Shown here in pieces: positions 29,644 through 43,500 of a stretch of 64,000 nucleotides of DNA (position 1 is its first letter; each line of letters opens with the position of its first letter). A model generated the notes under the pieces. That model made no database searches. It saw only the letters and a list, made by a program, of their open reading frames with translations, and was not told where the DNA came from. Origin of the DNA: Cafeteria roenbergensis. Its lineage: Eukaryota > Sar > Bigyra > Bicosoecida > Cafeteriaceae. A program made the translations under genes and the position numbers. The stretch covers positions 124,001 to 188,000 of the forward strand of contig VLTN01000064.1 in NCBI GenBank assembly GCA_008330645.1, given 5' to 3'.

Positions 29644-31065
29644 TCACCTGGCCAAGGCTGCTGGCATGTGCCACACGTCGCACGCTTCGAGCCCGTGGCA
29701 AAGGCTTGCAACGTCGGCAGGCAGCGAAAGGCGTTGCAGGAGCGTCCAACCCCGCGCTGCAGGCCCGTCATCTTGCGCCGCGGGCCAGCGAGGAGAAGCA
29801 GCAAGCACGTCAACAGCAACGTCGCGGCCGTTTGCCAACGCCTGCAGCCACTCCGCTTGTTTGAGCGCCTCGACGTGGCCCCGCTCCCCGCGGGCCAGCG
29901 CCTCGCACCACAGCGTCACTGCAGACGCCGACCTGCTGTCATACATCACGTCCCCGGCAGCGACAAGAACCCGCACTGGCCCCTTTGCGGCCCCCAGGCT
30001 CACCCAGCCTCCTGGCTCTGGAGTTTGGGGGTCGAGGCTCGACTCGGTCCACGAGCCAGCAGGGCCAGAGGCTTCACCTCCACAGCCAGAGCGCTTGCCG
30101 TGAGCCGGCGTGACGAGATTTCGTGCCTCAAGCCAAGCCCCCTGCCACTCCCGTGGAGCGGTGGCCGGAGGCTGGGTAGACTCGCAGGCGCTCCACCCTG
30201 TGCCGCCCCACGCCAGCCCCGTGCTTGAACCAGCCACCGCCACTCCGTTCAGCTCTGCCGCGGCTGTCGACGCCACCAGCGCCACCGGGCAAATGTCGTT
30301 TAGCACAACTCGGCGGCACCCCAAAGCAGCCGCCGCGAGGCCAATGATGCCCCCACCACACCCAAGGTCGACCACGACGTCGATGCCGTGGAGCAGCTCG
30401 GGGCTTGCCTGCAACGTCGCGCAAGCTGCCCACGCTCCCGGCCACACCCAGAAGCAGTATGGCCCATCAAGTCCCCATAGGCCGAGGTCCTTAACCTCCG
30501 AGGGGCTTGCCCGCCAGAGAGGGGACTGGGGCTTGAGGGCCGGCGCAAAGACGGGGCCAAGGGGGGGAGCGCCCTCCCAGCGCCACGGCCGGCTCTCGCA
30601 GTGCGCTTGCAAGTGCCTCACAGCCGCATCCAGGGCACCACCTGGAGCAAACCTTCGCCCAACGGAGAGCATTTGGGCTGCAGCCGCCCCGGAGATTGCT
30701 GCGGCCATCGCCGCCCGCCCCCAAGGTGGCTCAGGACCGGCTTGCGTGCCGCGCGCGGGCGCCCTGGCTCTGTCAGCTGCCGCATTGGCGCTGCGGGGCC
30801 AACGAGAGCAGCCGAGCCGGGCGCCGCCGCGCGAGCTGCAGATCGCGGCATGCTGGCGAGAAATGGAATGACCTGCTGTGGCGCGGCGCAAGATTAGACG
30901 TTGACCTTGGCGGGGCCACGCGCGGCAACGGGTGGCGGGCGCTGCCCGGTCGCGGTGGCCGTGCCAGGGACTCCCTAGGTGCGCATGCGCCCTCCCGAGC
31001 CTTGGCGCGGTTCGCTTTGCCTCTGCGTGAAAAGTGCCGCAGGGCGGAGGCTTCCGCCGAAGCAT
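29644..31065 (-). CDS. Seven-beta-strand methyltransferase, ETFBKMT (METTL20)-like
   Basis: 473 residues from the ATG at 31065; a second ATG at 30708 (codon 120) is possible. Family role: METTL20/ETFBKMT trimethylates lysines of the electron-transfer flavoprotein beta subunit in mitochondria. Seen: PYCFWVWPGAWAAC (202-215) matching the family's PYWGFYWPGG; SAM motif I VVDLGCGGGIIGLA (231-244); acidic motif VVLNDICPVALVAS (253-266), matching ANDIDPIA; and GDVMYD, matching GDMFYD, after an insertion of about 80 residues. The N-terminal about 115 residues are Arg/Ala-rich with few acidic residues and could be a mitochondrial transit peptide. The class I methyltransferase fold is secure; the ETF-beta substrate is inferred. 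The start lies 476 bp from the divergent giant gene. Confidence 0.7.
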   Translation of the reverse strand: MLRRKPPPCGTFHAEAKRTAPRLGRAHAHLGSPWHGHRDRAAPATRCRAWPRQGQRLILRRATAGHSISRQHAAICSSRGGARLGCSRWPRSANAAADRARAPARGTQAGPEPPWGRAAMAAAISGAAAAQMLSVGRRFAPGGALDAAVRHLQAHCESRPWRWEGAPPLGPVFAPALKPQSPLWRASPSEVKDLGLWGLDGPYCFWVWPGAWAACATLQASPELLHGIDVVVDLGCGGGIIGLAAAALGCRRVVLNDICPVALVASTAAAELNGVAVAGSSTGLAWGGTGWSACESTQPPATAPREWQGAWLEARNLVTPAHGKRSGCGGEASGPAGSWTESSLDPQTPEPGGWVSLGAAKGPVRVLVAAGDVMYDSRSASAVTLWCEALARGERGHVEALKQAEWLQALANGRDVAVDVLAASPRWPAAQDDGPAARGWTLLQRLSLPADVASLCHGLEACDVWHMPAALAR

Positions 31066-31541
31066 CAGCTGTGGCGCGTGCTGCTGGTCGCATGCCTGGT
31101 CAGGTGCCCCTCGTGCTCAGCGGTGGGTTTGGCCACGCGCCGCTGAGGAGCGCAGAGCGGAAGCAGCCGCGACGCCACAAGGCTTCGGTCCGTGTCGTGC
31201 CTTCAGGGTCGCCAGGCTCGGCTTGCGGGCTCCAGGCACTCTGCAAGTGTGAGTGGCGCGGGCACGAGGTGCGGCACGCGACATCCGTTGCTTCCGCCAA
31301 TGCGCAGCTGATCGATGATCTCGACAGAGTTGCGTCCCGAGCTGATCCGGCATCAGCGGCGCGAGGTTGCCAAGCAAGCGGCACTGCAGCACCCTCGTTC
31401 GGGGCGCTCGCGAAAGCTCTTTCCTTGTTCAAGTTCGACGCCCGCTGGGGCAAGACCAGGCAATTTGGCCTGGGCTCAAGAGGTGGAGGGCTCGCAAGTC
31501 CCGCGCTCCTGACTGGCGACGTTGCAGCGGACCCAGCTGTC
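31066..31541. other. Divergent promoter region; giant-gene frame open throughout
   Basis: Separates the methyltransferase start (-) from the giant gene start (+). The giant gene's frame has no stop back to at least 31083, and an in-frame ATG lies at 31092. The 31542 ATG is preferred because it directly begins a good signal peptide. Confidence 0.55.
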
Positions 31542-34500
31542 ATGGCGGTGCCTCGAGCCCCCCGCGGCGCCGCAAGCCACGTCGCATTTTTTGTCCTGTC
31601 TTGGGCATTGGCTGCTGCGCTCGAGTGTGACAGTGGCGATTTGCAAGGTGCGTGCATCCTGACGGAAACGCACGTGCTGACGGAACCAGTCGAGTTGTCT
31701 GGGAGCGGGCGGCTTGAAGTTTCAGCCTCCGCCGCCATTTCCTGCCCCACTACCGGCTGCAGCGTCTCGTTTGCGTTCCAAGGCGACGTCGTGGTGAACG
31801 GTCTGCTGCGCGCTGGCCAGCTCAACGTGTCAGGGGCGTCTGTGGTGCTGGGAGCGGGCGCCCAACTGGACGCTTCCGGGCTGTCCGCAGTTTCGGCGGA
31901 GAACGCACGCGACTTTGCCCCCTGGGTGGGCGGGGCGGCGCGCGGCGAGTGCACCGGGTCCGCCCCAGGAGGAGGGGGGGGGCTGGGTGGCCAGGGCTCC
32001 ACGGGAACAGAAGTTAAGCCAGAAGAGGGGTGCCTCAAGGAACAGTTGCAGCCCGGCCGCGGAGGCAGCTCGCGAGGCGACTCTCTCGTCTCGCAACCCG
32101 GCTCACCCGGTGGGCCGGCTGTTGTGCTCTTCCGCAACCCTGGTCAGGCTGACATCCAGTCTCTGGTCGTGCAAGACGGCGGGGCGGGAGGCGGGCAAGT
32201 CACAGTGAAGGCCGAATCAGGGTCAATCGTTGCAGCCCAAGGTGCGTCGATCTCCGCCAATGGAGCGCCTGGAGTATACGTGTCCGACATCGGTACTTCA
32301 TCAGGCGGAGGCTCTGGCGGCTCTGTGCAGCTTCTCGCGCCTGCAGGCTCCATTCAAGGACAGGCCATCGTGTCTGCAAATGGGGCTGGCATCTCGTCGT
32401 CGACCGGAGCCAGCGGCGGTGCTGGAGGAGGAGGCCGCGTCATCCTCCTGACAAAGGAAGCTGGGGTGTCTGACAGTGCCACAATTGCGGGTTCGCTGGA
32501 CGCTCGCATCGTCGCGCAAGCGCTTGGCGGCTCCGCCAGAGTCCCGGTGCCTGGTGCCGCAGGAACAGTGGCTCACATCGCAAGCAACGGCCATGCCCAT
32601 GTCAGCCTAACCATCGACAACGGCGGCGAGGAATCTCAGGCGCTGACTGTGCTCTCTGCGTCGGACGCGCCGCTGGTGGTGCCAGAACCCTCGCTGAGCA
32701 GCGACTCGGAGGTCCCGTCCGGGATGCCCACTCCGGCTCAAGAGGCAGCCGCACTGGCAGCATCGCGCAGGTGGGGACGTGTGACGGTGCGAGGCAAAGC
32801 CAACGTCGCAACGGCGCTGCTGGCGACGAAGGTCGCCTTCGAGTCGGTCCAAGCGGCCGCCGAAGCTGGCATCGCAGTGCCAGCCCCTGAGGCCGTGGTT
32901 GACGACTTGCGCCCGGGCACTCACCTCAACTGGCTGAGCTCAGCGCTCCGCAGAGGGGCGACCAACACGAGCGTCCCTGAAACCCTCGCTTTGGAGCGAC
33001 ATTCGCTTGCGGACAAGCTCTTCGCTCTCGACCCGCCGATGACGACGCTCAACTCCGTTGTTGGAGATTGGGCCGACATTGTCCAGGCTGCCAACGGTGC
33101 CCAGTGGGCCACTTTGGCCATGGCCCAAGCTCGTGCCCGACAGGCGTGGCCTTCTAGCATGATTCCTCGCGCGACGGCTGTCCTCAGCAGCGCGTCGCTC
33201 CAGGTGGACCAGGGGTGCCGGCTTGCCGGCCCCTCCCGGCTTCTTGTGCAGACGGTAGACGCGCTCATTGCCGGCGAAGTCGTGGCTGGGGCCCGCGTGG
33301 AAATCAGCGATGGTGGCGTGGGCGCACCAGACATCGCGCCGCTAGTCGTCGATGGCTTTGCCAGCGCTGCCGAGCGATGCAATTCGGCAACCAATGCGCA
33401 GCGCCTCGACAGCTACACAATTGACAAGGACAAGACGGACGAGCCCGACCCCGAAACGCTGCTCCGCGGCGGAACAGCGGCGGACTTGAGGTCCATGAAT
33501 TTTTCGAGCGGGTTCCTCACCGTGCGCGTCAGCAAGCCTGCGCTGGTCGTGGATTTTGGCGGCGAAGCGACCATGACCGGTATTGCCCTTGCTGCGCTTG
33601 GGGCAGGTCAGGCGGGTGCCCTGAGCTCTCTTGAGGTGCAAGCAGCGGTCAATGGGGGGTGGGAAGACGTCTCGCTGCTCTCTCCAGGCTCTGAGCCGAA
33701 GTCAGTGGGAATTCCTGCGATGATTCACTTTGCCCGGCCGATCACCACGTCAGCTGTCCGACTGCGTCTTCGGTCCACTGGCGCGCTGGGCGCCGGGTGG
33801 TTGCGTTTCTCTTGCCAGCCGGCGCGTGGCGTGCTTCTGAGCGGAGCAAGCGCGCAGCTCTCTTGCCTAGAGGATGCGTGCGAGGTCAGCGTAGACACCA
33901 CGGCAAGCGGCCTTCCCTTGATCGTCGAGGACGGGGCATCCGTCGTCGCCCCAAGGCCGAGCGTTGCAGCCGCTGCCATCTTTGTTCAAAAGCTTTTGGC
34001 TGGCGGGTTTGGAAGCTCCATCTCCGCGACTGGCCAGGGCTGGCGCTCTTCATCTGGCCCGGGCGCGGGCCGGGCTGCGCTCGTCAGCGGCACTGAAGGC
34101 TCGTGCAACGGCCATCCGTCCGCTGGGGGCACTGGCGCGTCGCATGCTGGCACAGGCGGCAGTGGCTGCGCCATCCAGCCCGACTGCTTCCGGCAGCCCA
34201 CCTCTTGGCAAAACGCCCGCGGCCCCGCTGGGCCAGGAAGCACCACCGATGATCCTGCAGATTCAGAGACATATGCGGGCGCCTTCAGCGTCGTGTATGG
34301 GTCGGCAGTGGCCCCGGCTGACATGGGAAGCGGCGGCGGCGCGGGAGTCGTGCGCGGCGAACCGGCAGGCCGTGGTGGACGCGGAGGCGGCATCGTGCGT
34401 GTTTCAGCCACAGGCCCAGCCTCTGCTGGAGACTCCTCGGCAGCAGTTCATCCTCTGGGCCTGCCTCACGGCGTGATCGGACTCTTGGTCGTGTCTGACA

Positions 34501-37500
34501 AATCCTCGCTGACAGCAGACGGCTCGGACGGCGCATTCGATCCCGATCCCGCTTCGGTCACCAGTTTCCGAGGCGGAGCTGGGTCGGGCGGATCGGTCGT
34601 GATCCAGGCAACCCGTGTCGCCGGAGGGGGGACTGTTTCGGCGCGTGGTGGCGAGAACAGCCGCATCAATTCACGTTTCACGTCCATCGGCGGCGGCGGC
34701 GGCGGCGGGCGAATCCTGCTCGCAACCAAAGTTGAACCATCAAACACAGCGTCCGCAGGACGGTCGCTTGTGGCATCAGCAGCAACAGGCTCCAGCGGAG
34801 ACTGCCCAGGCGGGTCCGGCACTGTCCTGTTCTCTCACTCGGTCAGCGCTGCGGGGTACGAGCATCCCCAGCCCGTGACCGTTCTGAGCCTGGAGAGCCT
34901 ATGGCCCGCAGACAAGACTGACGGCAAGCAAATGGTCACGCCACTGACGCCAGCGTCGCTCGGAGATGCCAGGCTGCTGGGTACAGTCCGCATTGCGGAC
35001 GCAATCGTCGTGGCTCCATCGTTCAGGGCCCCTGAAGCTCTCCAAGGTGCGACGCTCAACCGCGCAGGCGACGCGCTTGACCCCGCTCCCGAGCCGACGC
35101 CGTTGCGAGTGGGCTCCCTGGTGGTGCTGTCAGGTGGTGAGTTGGTGGGCGAGGCCGTTGCGGTGGAGGCAGCTGAGATTGTCGTTGCGCCAGGCGGGAC
35201 AATCTCCGGAAGCGCAAGCCTGCTTCTGTCCGCGCGCGACGACATGGACACGCTTTCCCGCCCCAGCCTGTCACGAGGCCGGTGTGCAAGCAACCCGTCC
35301 GCCGACCCATCCACCGGGGCCAGCTTCAACCTGCCTTGGACCTGGGCAAATGCAGAGGAAGACTTTCACGAGAGTGCCAACGCCGGCCCATGGCTCGAGC
35401 CGGGGTCTCTCCAGGACGGCGACGCGACGACAGGGTTTCGAATGCGAGGGACGCGCCCGCTTCTGGACATGGGAACACCCCGGTGGGTCAGCGGACTGGA
35501 AGTGCGCGGCGGCAGGCTGTTCGCAGACAGCTCGGAAGCCGAGTGGACCGGCTGGTCGGTGCAGTGGCGGCCATCTCTGCTCGCGGACTTCGAGGATGTT
35601 CCATTCACCGAGGCACGGGTGGGCGACAGAGTCAGCGCGGACTTCACGCGGCAGTTGAGGTTCCCAGAGCCCGTTCTGGCCAAGCAGCTGCGCCTCATTC
35701 CCGCAGGCACGTTGGCAAGCTCTGTCCTGTCGCTGTCTGAGCTGCGGCCGTTCTGCGCACCGGCTGGCCTCGCTCTGCTGGCTGCACCAGACAGTCCCAG
35801 GGAAGCTGTCCGCTGCCAGCAGCGCAAGTGCCCGCTCCGCATTGAGGCGGCAGGCCTTGGCGAAAGGCCTCCTGGAGGCGGCGGGTCGAGCTCCGGCTCG
35901 AGCACCAGCTCTGCGGCTGCAGGTCTGATGTCCGTAGGAAGGTTGAACGCGGTGCTGGAGGCGTCTCTCAGGGGGGGGAACATCTCCATCATCGTGAAGG
36001 GCGACGTCGAGCTGTACGCTGAGGCAGTGGTGTCTGCAATGGGCCACGGGCCTGCCGAGGGGCCTGGCACGCCGTCTCTGCCCGCTCCCCGCGGGCTCGG
36101 AGTTGCGGCTGTCAGCGGCGCAGGCGCGGCCCATGGCGGAAACGGTGGACCAAACCGCTTCATGCTGGCCGCGGGGGGAGGGGACCTGCCGCCCAACCCG
36201 CCAGTGTGGGCGGGGGGCGCATCGTACGGCAGCGCACTGCATCCCCACTGGTCATTTGGAAGCGGCGGGGCCGACCCAGTGCACTTCGACCCCCAGACCG
36301 ACGCGCAGTGGGCGCTCACCGCGGGCAGCGGTGGAGGCGCAGTCAGCGTGGTCGCTGACGGAGACTTGTGGTTTGGCTCTCCCGGTTGCGGCGTGCGAGC
36401 CGACGGCTACTGGCCGTTGAAGCCTTCTGAGTCGCAGACTCTCGGAGGGGCCGGCTCAGGAGGTGGCGTGCTGCTTTCGGCCGGACGCTCTGTTCTTGGC
36501 ACCGGCCAAGTCTCGGCGGACGGCGGCGAGAATTGGGGGTCGAGCAGGCCGCACGGCGGGGGTGGAGGCGGCCGCATCCTCGTGCGTGCGGCGAATGGAC
36601 TCATTGCGCCGACAGTCGACGTGCACGCATTACCCTCCGAAGGCTTTGGTAGGCGGTATGTGGATGACCGCAGCTCTGGCGGCGCGGCTGGCACTGTCGT
36701 GTTCGAAGCAGGATCGGGTGAGACGGTGACGAGAACGCTGCTGATTCGCGACAACGGCGACGTTGAGCGCGGAAGCGGACTGGTGGACTCTGTGCCCGGC
36801 GTGTTCACCCCTTTGCCGCTGGACCTCGCTGTGAGCTGGAACGACACGGACTTTAGTGCCTCGTCGGCTGTCGCCTTGCACCGGGTGGTAGTGACCGCCG
36901 GGGCCCTGCTTCAAGTGCCTGACGGGAAAAAGCTGCGCGCTGAGACTATCCGGCTGGACCAAGGCAGCCGCATCAACGGCTCAGCCTTCGCGATGGATGT
37001 TCGCCAGGCCGACATCTCCGGGCACCTATCGGCCACTGATGAGCTGCATTGGACCGACGAGTCGTTTCGCCAAGCCGCGGGGCTTGCTGGAAAGCCAGGA
37101 AGCAGCGCAGTCTGGTTTCCCTCTGAGGGCAGCGACGCAGCAGTCGGAAGGCTGCCCAGCAAGATGGCGTGCGATGCGGATCTGACGGACGAGCGGGGCC
37201 ACGTGCGCGGCTGGCTTGCTGTTCGGTCTCCTGACGAGAGGGCGGTCTTCGGGTCTGCAGCTGCTCAAGGCCACGACTCCAGCCTCGTGGACGGCGACTT
37301 GCGCACCCCACCTGCCCTAGGTTCTCGCACAGCTGACGGCTTTGCTCACTTCCATCTTTCCTCGACGGGACGAGTGCCCGTGCAAGACCTTCTGCTGTTG
37401 GCGTCGCCAGATCAACAAGCCGACCTTGCGGATATGCAGCTTTTCGCAGAGCAGCAGCCCCACGGAGACTTGGACCCCGAGGCCGAGTACGTGTCGCGCG

Positions 37501-40500
37501 CAGAGAACAGAGAGGAATGGTTTGACCCGGACGAAGAGGCTGGACGCAGATTCCAGCCGTGGACAACCACCGGCTATGAGCCGCTTGCAGGCGCCTCCTC
37601 GTTGGTTCGCTTCCGGCCGCCAGCAGCTGTCAGGACCTCGGCTGTGCGGCTTGGCCACCCCAGGGGTTCATCACGCACCTACGACAGTTTCGCTGAGGCG
37701 CGGCCCGTGTGCGGAGCGGACATCTCAGTGCTGGATCCCAGCGCGCGGCTGACGTGCGGGGCAGAAACTCTTGACGGCGGCTTGCTGATCCACGGCGGCC
37801 AGATGACTGGAACCAGGCGCCTCCGCACAAGGGGCTGCCGGCTTTTGGTGACCCTCGGTCGGTCGTCCGCGCACCTGGTGATCGAGGGCCAGCTGGCCGC
37901 AAGCAACATTTCCGTGAGCGCTCCAGCAGTTTTTTCTGCCGGCCTAGTTTCGGCAACGGGCCTCGGATTCCCTGCTGCCAGCGGGCCGGGGGCCCCGCCC
38001 TCTGTGGACGCCTTGCGCTGTGGCACCAGGAGGAGTGGCTCGGGAGCCGGCCATGGCGGCGTCGGCGGTCGGTCGTGCCGCCTGTACGAAGACGAGTGTG
38101 GGTCGCCCGACGCCAATGACGCCGGAAACTACTTGCGTGGGGGCAGAGCCTACGGCGACTTGGCATTCCCGAGCACCTGGGGCAGTGGCGGCGGGCACTC
38201 GTTCAACAGCAAGCTGGCCGCGTCGGGCGAACAAGGGCATGGCAGAGGCGGGCCGGGAGGCGGAGCGGTGGTCATTGACGCCACGCACGAGCTCTTCCTG
38301 GGCCGCTCGTCAACAACTGGCCTCACAATCCAGGCGAAGGGCATGCCAGGTACCTATGACACCTTGGGCGAGACAGTGGGCGGCAGCGGGAGCGGTGGGT
38401 CGGTGGCTCTGCGCGCGGGCAGAGTCCTGGTGGGGAGCGAAGGGACGGGGGTCGACGTGACGAGCGAACCTGTGGCATCGCTCGCAGCGAGCGGCAGCAG
38501 CGGGGCGGGCGGGCGGATCTTGGTGCGAGCTTCTCTTGCCAACCCACCTCCCGAGCTGCTCGACAGTCTCCACTCTTTTGGGCACGAAGCAAAATACGCG
38601 TGCGCCCGCGGCGGGGCGGGTCCCGTATTGCTCGAGGTGGCGCTGGATGGCTCGCGGGGCAACCCGACTTTCGGCCCGGAGCTGATGGTCAGTCCAGAGC
38701 TCAATCGCGGATGGAACCGCACGCTCAAGCTGGCCGGTGCTGGCTCTGCGCAAGCGGATGCAGACGAGCTGGGCGCCACGCCCATGCCGCTGCAGCTTCC
38801 CGAAGGTGTGGGCCGATCTGATGCTGATGCCGTGCTGGCGCTGCTGGAGCAAGTGGCTGTGGCTTCCACCTCGGACCCTCGCAAATGGCGACCTGAGCTG
38901 GACAGCTCGCGACTGTCCCCGCTGCCCACGGGCTTTTTGGACAGCGTGGACGTGCAAGCGGCCATTGCCCAAGCGGGCCCACTGACTCCCTTGGCTGCCC
39001 GGCGCGTGCTGGTGCGCGAAACGGCTTTGGTCATGGGCGACAAGGAGGCGCGAATCTCAGCGCTCGAGCTGCAGGTCGAAGGGCAGGTTTCGGCTGAGCA
39101 ACGCACAGTCGTTGAAGATGACGACTGGCTTGTTGACTCGGAGCAGCACTTGCGGCGCCTGCACAGCACCTGCAACCCGGCAGAGGCAAGCCGAATGCAA
39201 AGCTACACGCTGCTGGCTCGCTCGCATGTGGATGGTCCAAACGGCGAGTCCGTCACTGTCGACGACGCGAGCGTCATTCTGAGCGACGGCGACCCCAACA
39301 CCGCCGTCATCACGCAGAAAAGCGAGGCGGGCTGGCTTCGGTTCGATTTTGGAGAGCCGGTGACCTTGGACCAGGTCCGCATCGGCGGAGTCTCCAAGCG
39401 GAGCGGGGCGTTCCAGTCTGGCCGCATATCTGTGTATGCATCGAACCATCCCGACGTCAATGAGGCGCTCACTGTGTATGGTACTCGGTCAACGGCGTCT
39501 GCAAAGCATCTCGGGTGGGAGGATGCGTCCCTCCTTCGCTGGCCTGCCGTTCGCGCTCGATACTGGGGTCTCTGGACGAGTGCAGCCTCACACGTATGGC
39601 CCGCGGTCTCAGAAGTGATGTGGGGCTGTGGATCGTATCCGAGCTGGATCGTCGCCAACTCTGCCAAGCTCAAGTGCACTGGGAGCCTCTGCGCGGTGGC
39701 GTTGCAGCAGCGGTCAACGGGCAGCCGCCTGCTCGTGGAGAGCGACATTGCAGCCCCGTTCATCAGCTTGCAAGCCGCCGGCGGTATTCACCTCAGTGGG
39801 GTTGCGATTAGCACGACGGGCCTAGGGCATGGTCCGTCCCAAGGGCCAGGAACCCCCGAGCAGGTCGCGCCCAGTAGAGGTTGCCGAGAGCGCATCTCCG
39901 GGGCCGGAGCGGCGCACGGTGGCCTCGGCGGGTCTGCCAATTACTTCACAACCGAGACGGACTGCCCCCCGACGAGCGACGGGGCCACTCAGCGCTTTGC
40001 AAGTCGCAACGCCTACGGCAGCTTTGATGACCCTGGAGACTTCGGGTCGGGCGGAGGCGCCTCGTGGGAATTTGACTGCGCCGAGCCGATCGATGGGCAG
40101 GCGCTGTCTGCCCAAGCAGTGGGTTCCAGCAGCGCCCCTGTGGGAACATCTCACCGATGGTGCGGGATCGGGGGGTCCGGCGGTGGCGTGATTCGGATTG
40201 CCACCTCTGCACAGCTCCGGCTTGCCGAAACGGTGTTGGAATCGAACGGCGTGCGTGGGGAAAAGGGACCCAGCTCGAAGTTTCAGGGCGGAAGCGGATC
40301 AGGAGGGTCGATTTCAGTCACTGCAGCAAGCGTTGTGGGAGTGGGGCACGTGTCTGCAAGCGGAGGCGGCCTGGGCAGCACCTACTACGGTGGCGCCGGC
40401 GGCGGCGGCCGCGTTTCCTTCTTGCTTGACGGCGGTGACCTTGACGGCAGGATTGCCGTGTTTGCCGACGGGGCATCGAACCGCGGCGGTGAAGTCGGCT

Positions 40501-43500
40501 ACTCTGCTGGGGGGACAGTCTTCGTTCGGTCTGGGGACTTTTCGGCCTTGTACATTCGGGATCAAGGCAAGCGTTCCAGCGTGGCCACAACGCCGCTGCC
40601 TGCAAATCTGCCCGACTCGCTCTCTCTGATAGCAATCAATGGGACGTCCAGAGTGCGCGTGCCCCGCGGCGGCGTTGTGAAAGCTGCGCAGTTGCGCATT
40701 GGCTCTTGGGCACACTTGGAGGGACCCGAGTTTACGATTGATGCGCTACAATTGTTCTTGGAAAAGGATGACCCGAGATCCGTTGGAGCTCACATCGCGG
40801 CGGATCGCTCGCTTGTCATCACAGACACATCATTCCGAACGGTGGACAGCCCAGACTCGCTGCTTTGGCGCTCCGGCCCCTTCGCAACGTTGGCCAACCC
40901 TGGCTGGGCTGCAAGCACTCCAGGCTCGGGCCGAATTGAGGGCGCACCTCCTGTCTGTGGCGGTCCCACTGGGGGACGAAATGGGCCCGGCGGGTGGCGA
41001 GCCACTGACCCGGCGTACGTGCGCTCCATGGACGGCGCCTACGATGACTTCTCGAGCCTCCACTGCGCACAGTCCGACCAAGAGGCCCGCCAGTGGCTCT
41101 CCGACGGCGACTCAGACGTGGAGCGCGGCAGCAGCACAGGCGTTTGCATCAAGCCGCACGGTGGCGTCGCACCTGGTGTCGCGATGGGGTTTCACGAACC
41201 AGTCACGGTGTCTCGCATTCGGGTTGGACTGCTTCGTACGGTGGACACGGGCTCCGCGTCTACACAGTCTCTCGTGCTGCTAGTGTCTTCCGATGCTGTC
41301 GATGCGGAATCTCCGCAGTGGACACAGATACCGGCCGGCCAGTTTGCGGAATACCATGACAGCGCGGGCTCTGAGACCGTCTCGGGCTCAAGCCTGTATC
41401 TCAATTTGAGGCACCCTGTCCGGGCACGGCACTTTGCCCTGCAGGAAACCTCGTCGAGCAACAGCCTGAAGCTCTCAGAAGTCTCCCTGGAATGCGGGGC
41501 GGTGGGTCTGTTCATGTCTGGAATCACAGAGACCTCGTCAAGCTGGGATCAGCTCAGCGCACTTCAGACACGAGTGCTTTGCGGCGAGCGGGACTGCTCC
41601 GTGGCCGTGTCCCTTGGCCACCCTCAGGCTCTTTTTCAATCGTTTGGCATTGTCAACGGATCAGTTGTGTCCATTGAGGCGCCTGAGGTGCGTTTGGGGG
41701 GTGCGGTGCACGCAGACGCTGCAGGACACGTTGGGTCAGCGGGTGCAGGCGCCGCCGCGCGGGACCTATGGAGCCCGTTTTCCCGCTCCATCTACAGCCA
41801 GGACGCCTCCGGCATCCAAAATCTGGGGGTTTGCGCCGCCTCGACGCTGGCATCTGGGGCTGGCGGCTCTGGGGGGGGGCAAGGAGGCCAGGCCTGTGTG
41901 GCCAGCGCGCCTTGCGCGCCTGGCTTTGCGGTCAGTGATGCACAGGGACTGGCACTCGCTCCTTGGACGGCTGGGGCAGGCGGCCAAGGCGTGTGGGTAA
42001 GAGGCCAAGAGCACCCTGCCCTCGGTGGCGCTGGAGGCGGCCGCGTCCGAGTGGAGGCGGGCTCCGGCCCGATCCGCTTCGAGCACACGTGGTCGCAAAG
42101 TGCACCTCGCGTGTCGGCTGATGCTCAGGGAGGGTCTGCTTTTGAGGACTTCGGAGGGGGCGGCGGGGCAGGCGGAAGCGTAGAGCTTCGGAGCTCGCAT
42201 GCCGTCCTCGGCGTGGGCAGAGCCGCGGCAACTGGGGGCGATGCTGTCTGGGCCGATGGGCAGTACGTGTCCGGTGGAGGCGGCGGCGGACGAGTTGCTG
42301 CTGTCGCCACAGTGGGCTTGTCAGCGACAGTGTCCCTGTCGGCAAGCGGGGGGCTCTCCACGGACGAATGCTCCGGCGCCTCTGGGACTGTCTTCACATC
42401 GAGCCAGGCCAGAGGCACGCGCATCGAAGTGGCCAACGAGCAAACCGCGCTTGCCACTACTCCGTGGCCTGCTGATGCCCCGCCGTCGCTGTCGGAGGCC
42501 GCGATCGGTCAGAATTCGCGCGTTGGGCTCGCAGAAGACACTGTCCTCATGGCAGCGAGAGTCAGAGTTCACGGCACTGCTGCAATCAGCCCGCTGCGCA
42601 CGTTCAACGGCACGTTTCCCCAACTGCAAACCCGGGTGTTGAAGTTGCGAGCGCGTCAACTCGATCTGGATGGGACGGTGGAGGCTCTTGGCCCTGGCTC
42701 TCATGCGTCCGTCGGGGCTGATGTGATGATTCTGGGCTCGCAAGCGAAGGTCTTCGTTCCCAGGGGCTCTGTCGAAGCAATAGGCCGCGACGAAGTGGTG
42801 GAGGCGGCCGACTCGGGCATGTCGCGCCGGGCAACGCGCGTGCCGCAGCAGGCCATCGACAGCACCGCGGACAGCAACGCATGGAGGCATGAACACGTTT
42901 GCGGCATGCACAACACGACGCAGGTGGCGCAGCTCCGCATGTTTGACGTGACCCGTTCCAAGCCAGTGTCGCAGGATGAGGCAGTGCTCACATTCGATGG
43001 TGACGGTGGCACTTCCGTAACTATGTACAAGACGTTTGATGTTTACTTCCTGGACGACCGAGGACGGCGCGCTTCCACGAATATTAACAGAATCTCGGGA
43101 GCCACGGCACCTGGCGGGAACATTTTGGACCACGCCATCCTGCCGCTTGTCGGCAATGGCGAAGGAACGACAGCCAAAGTCGACGAGAGCCGCATCTTCA
43201 AGGCAGGTCGCAGGCACTCGCGCACTGGGTACGGCGCCGGTACAGTCAACCTGGGCGACTCGGGAGCGTTTCACCTGTACTTGGCCGACGCATGGACCAA
43301 TGTGTCGGGCCTCCAGTTCCGGTACGTGGCCGGTTCTGAACTCAGGCCAATCCTCGCAGAGCTCTCCCTTGACTGCGACGGCCAGTTCTTTCACATGCTG
43401 CCGTCAACGTCGATCGACTGTGCAAACGAGCGTTGCGCCGTCGAGGTTCGGTCTCGCTCTGCCGTTGCCGCCATCCACGGACGCATCAGGGGCGGTGACG

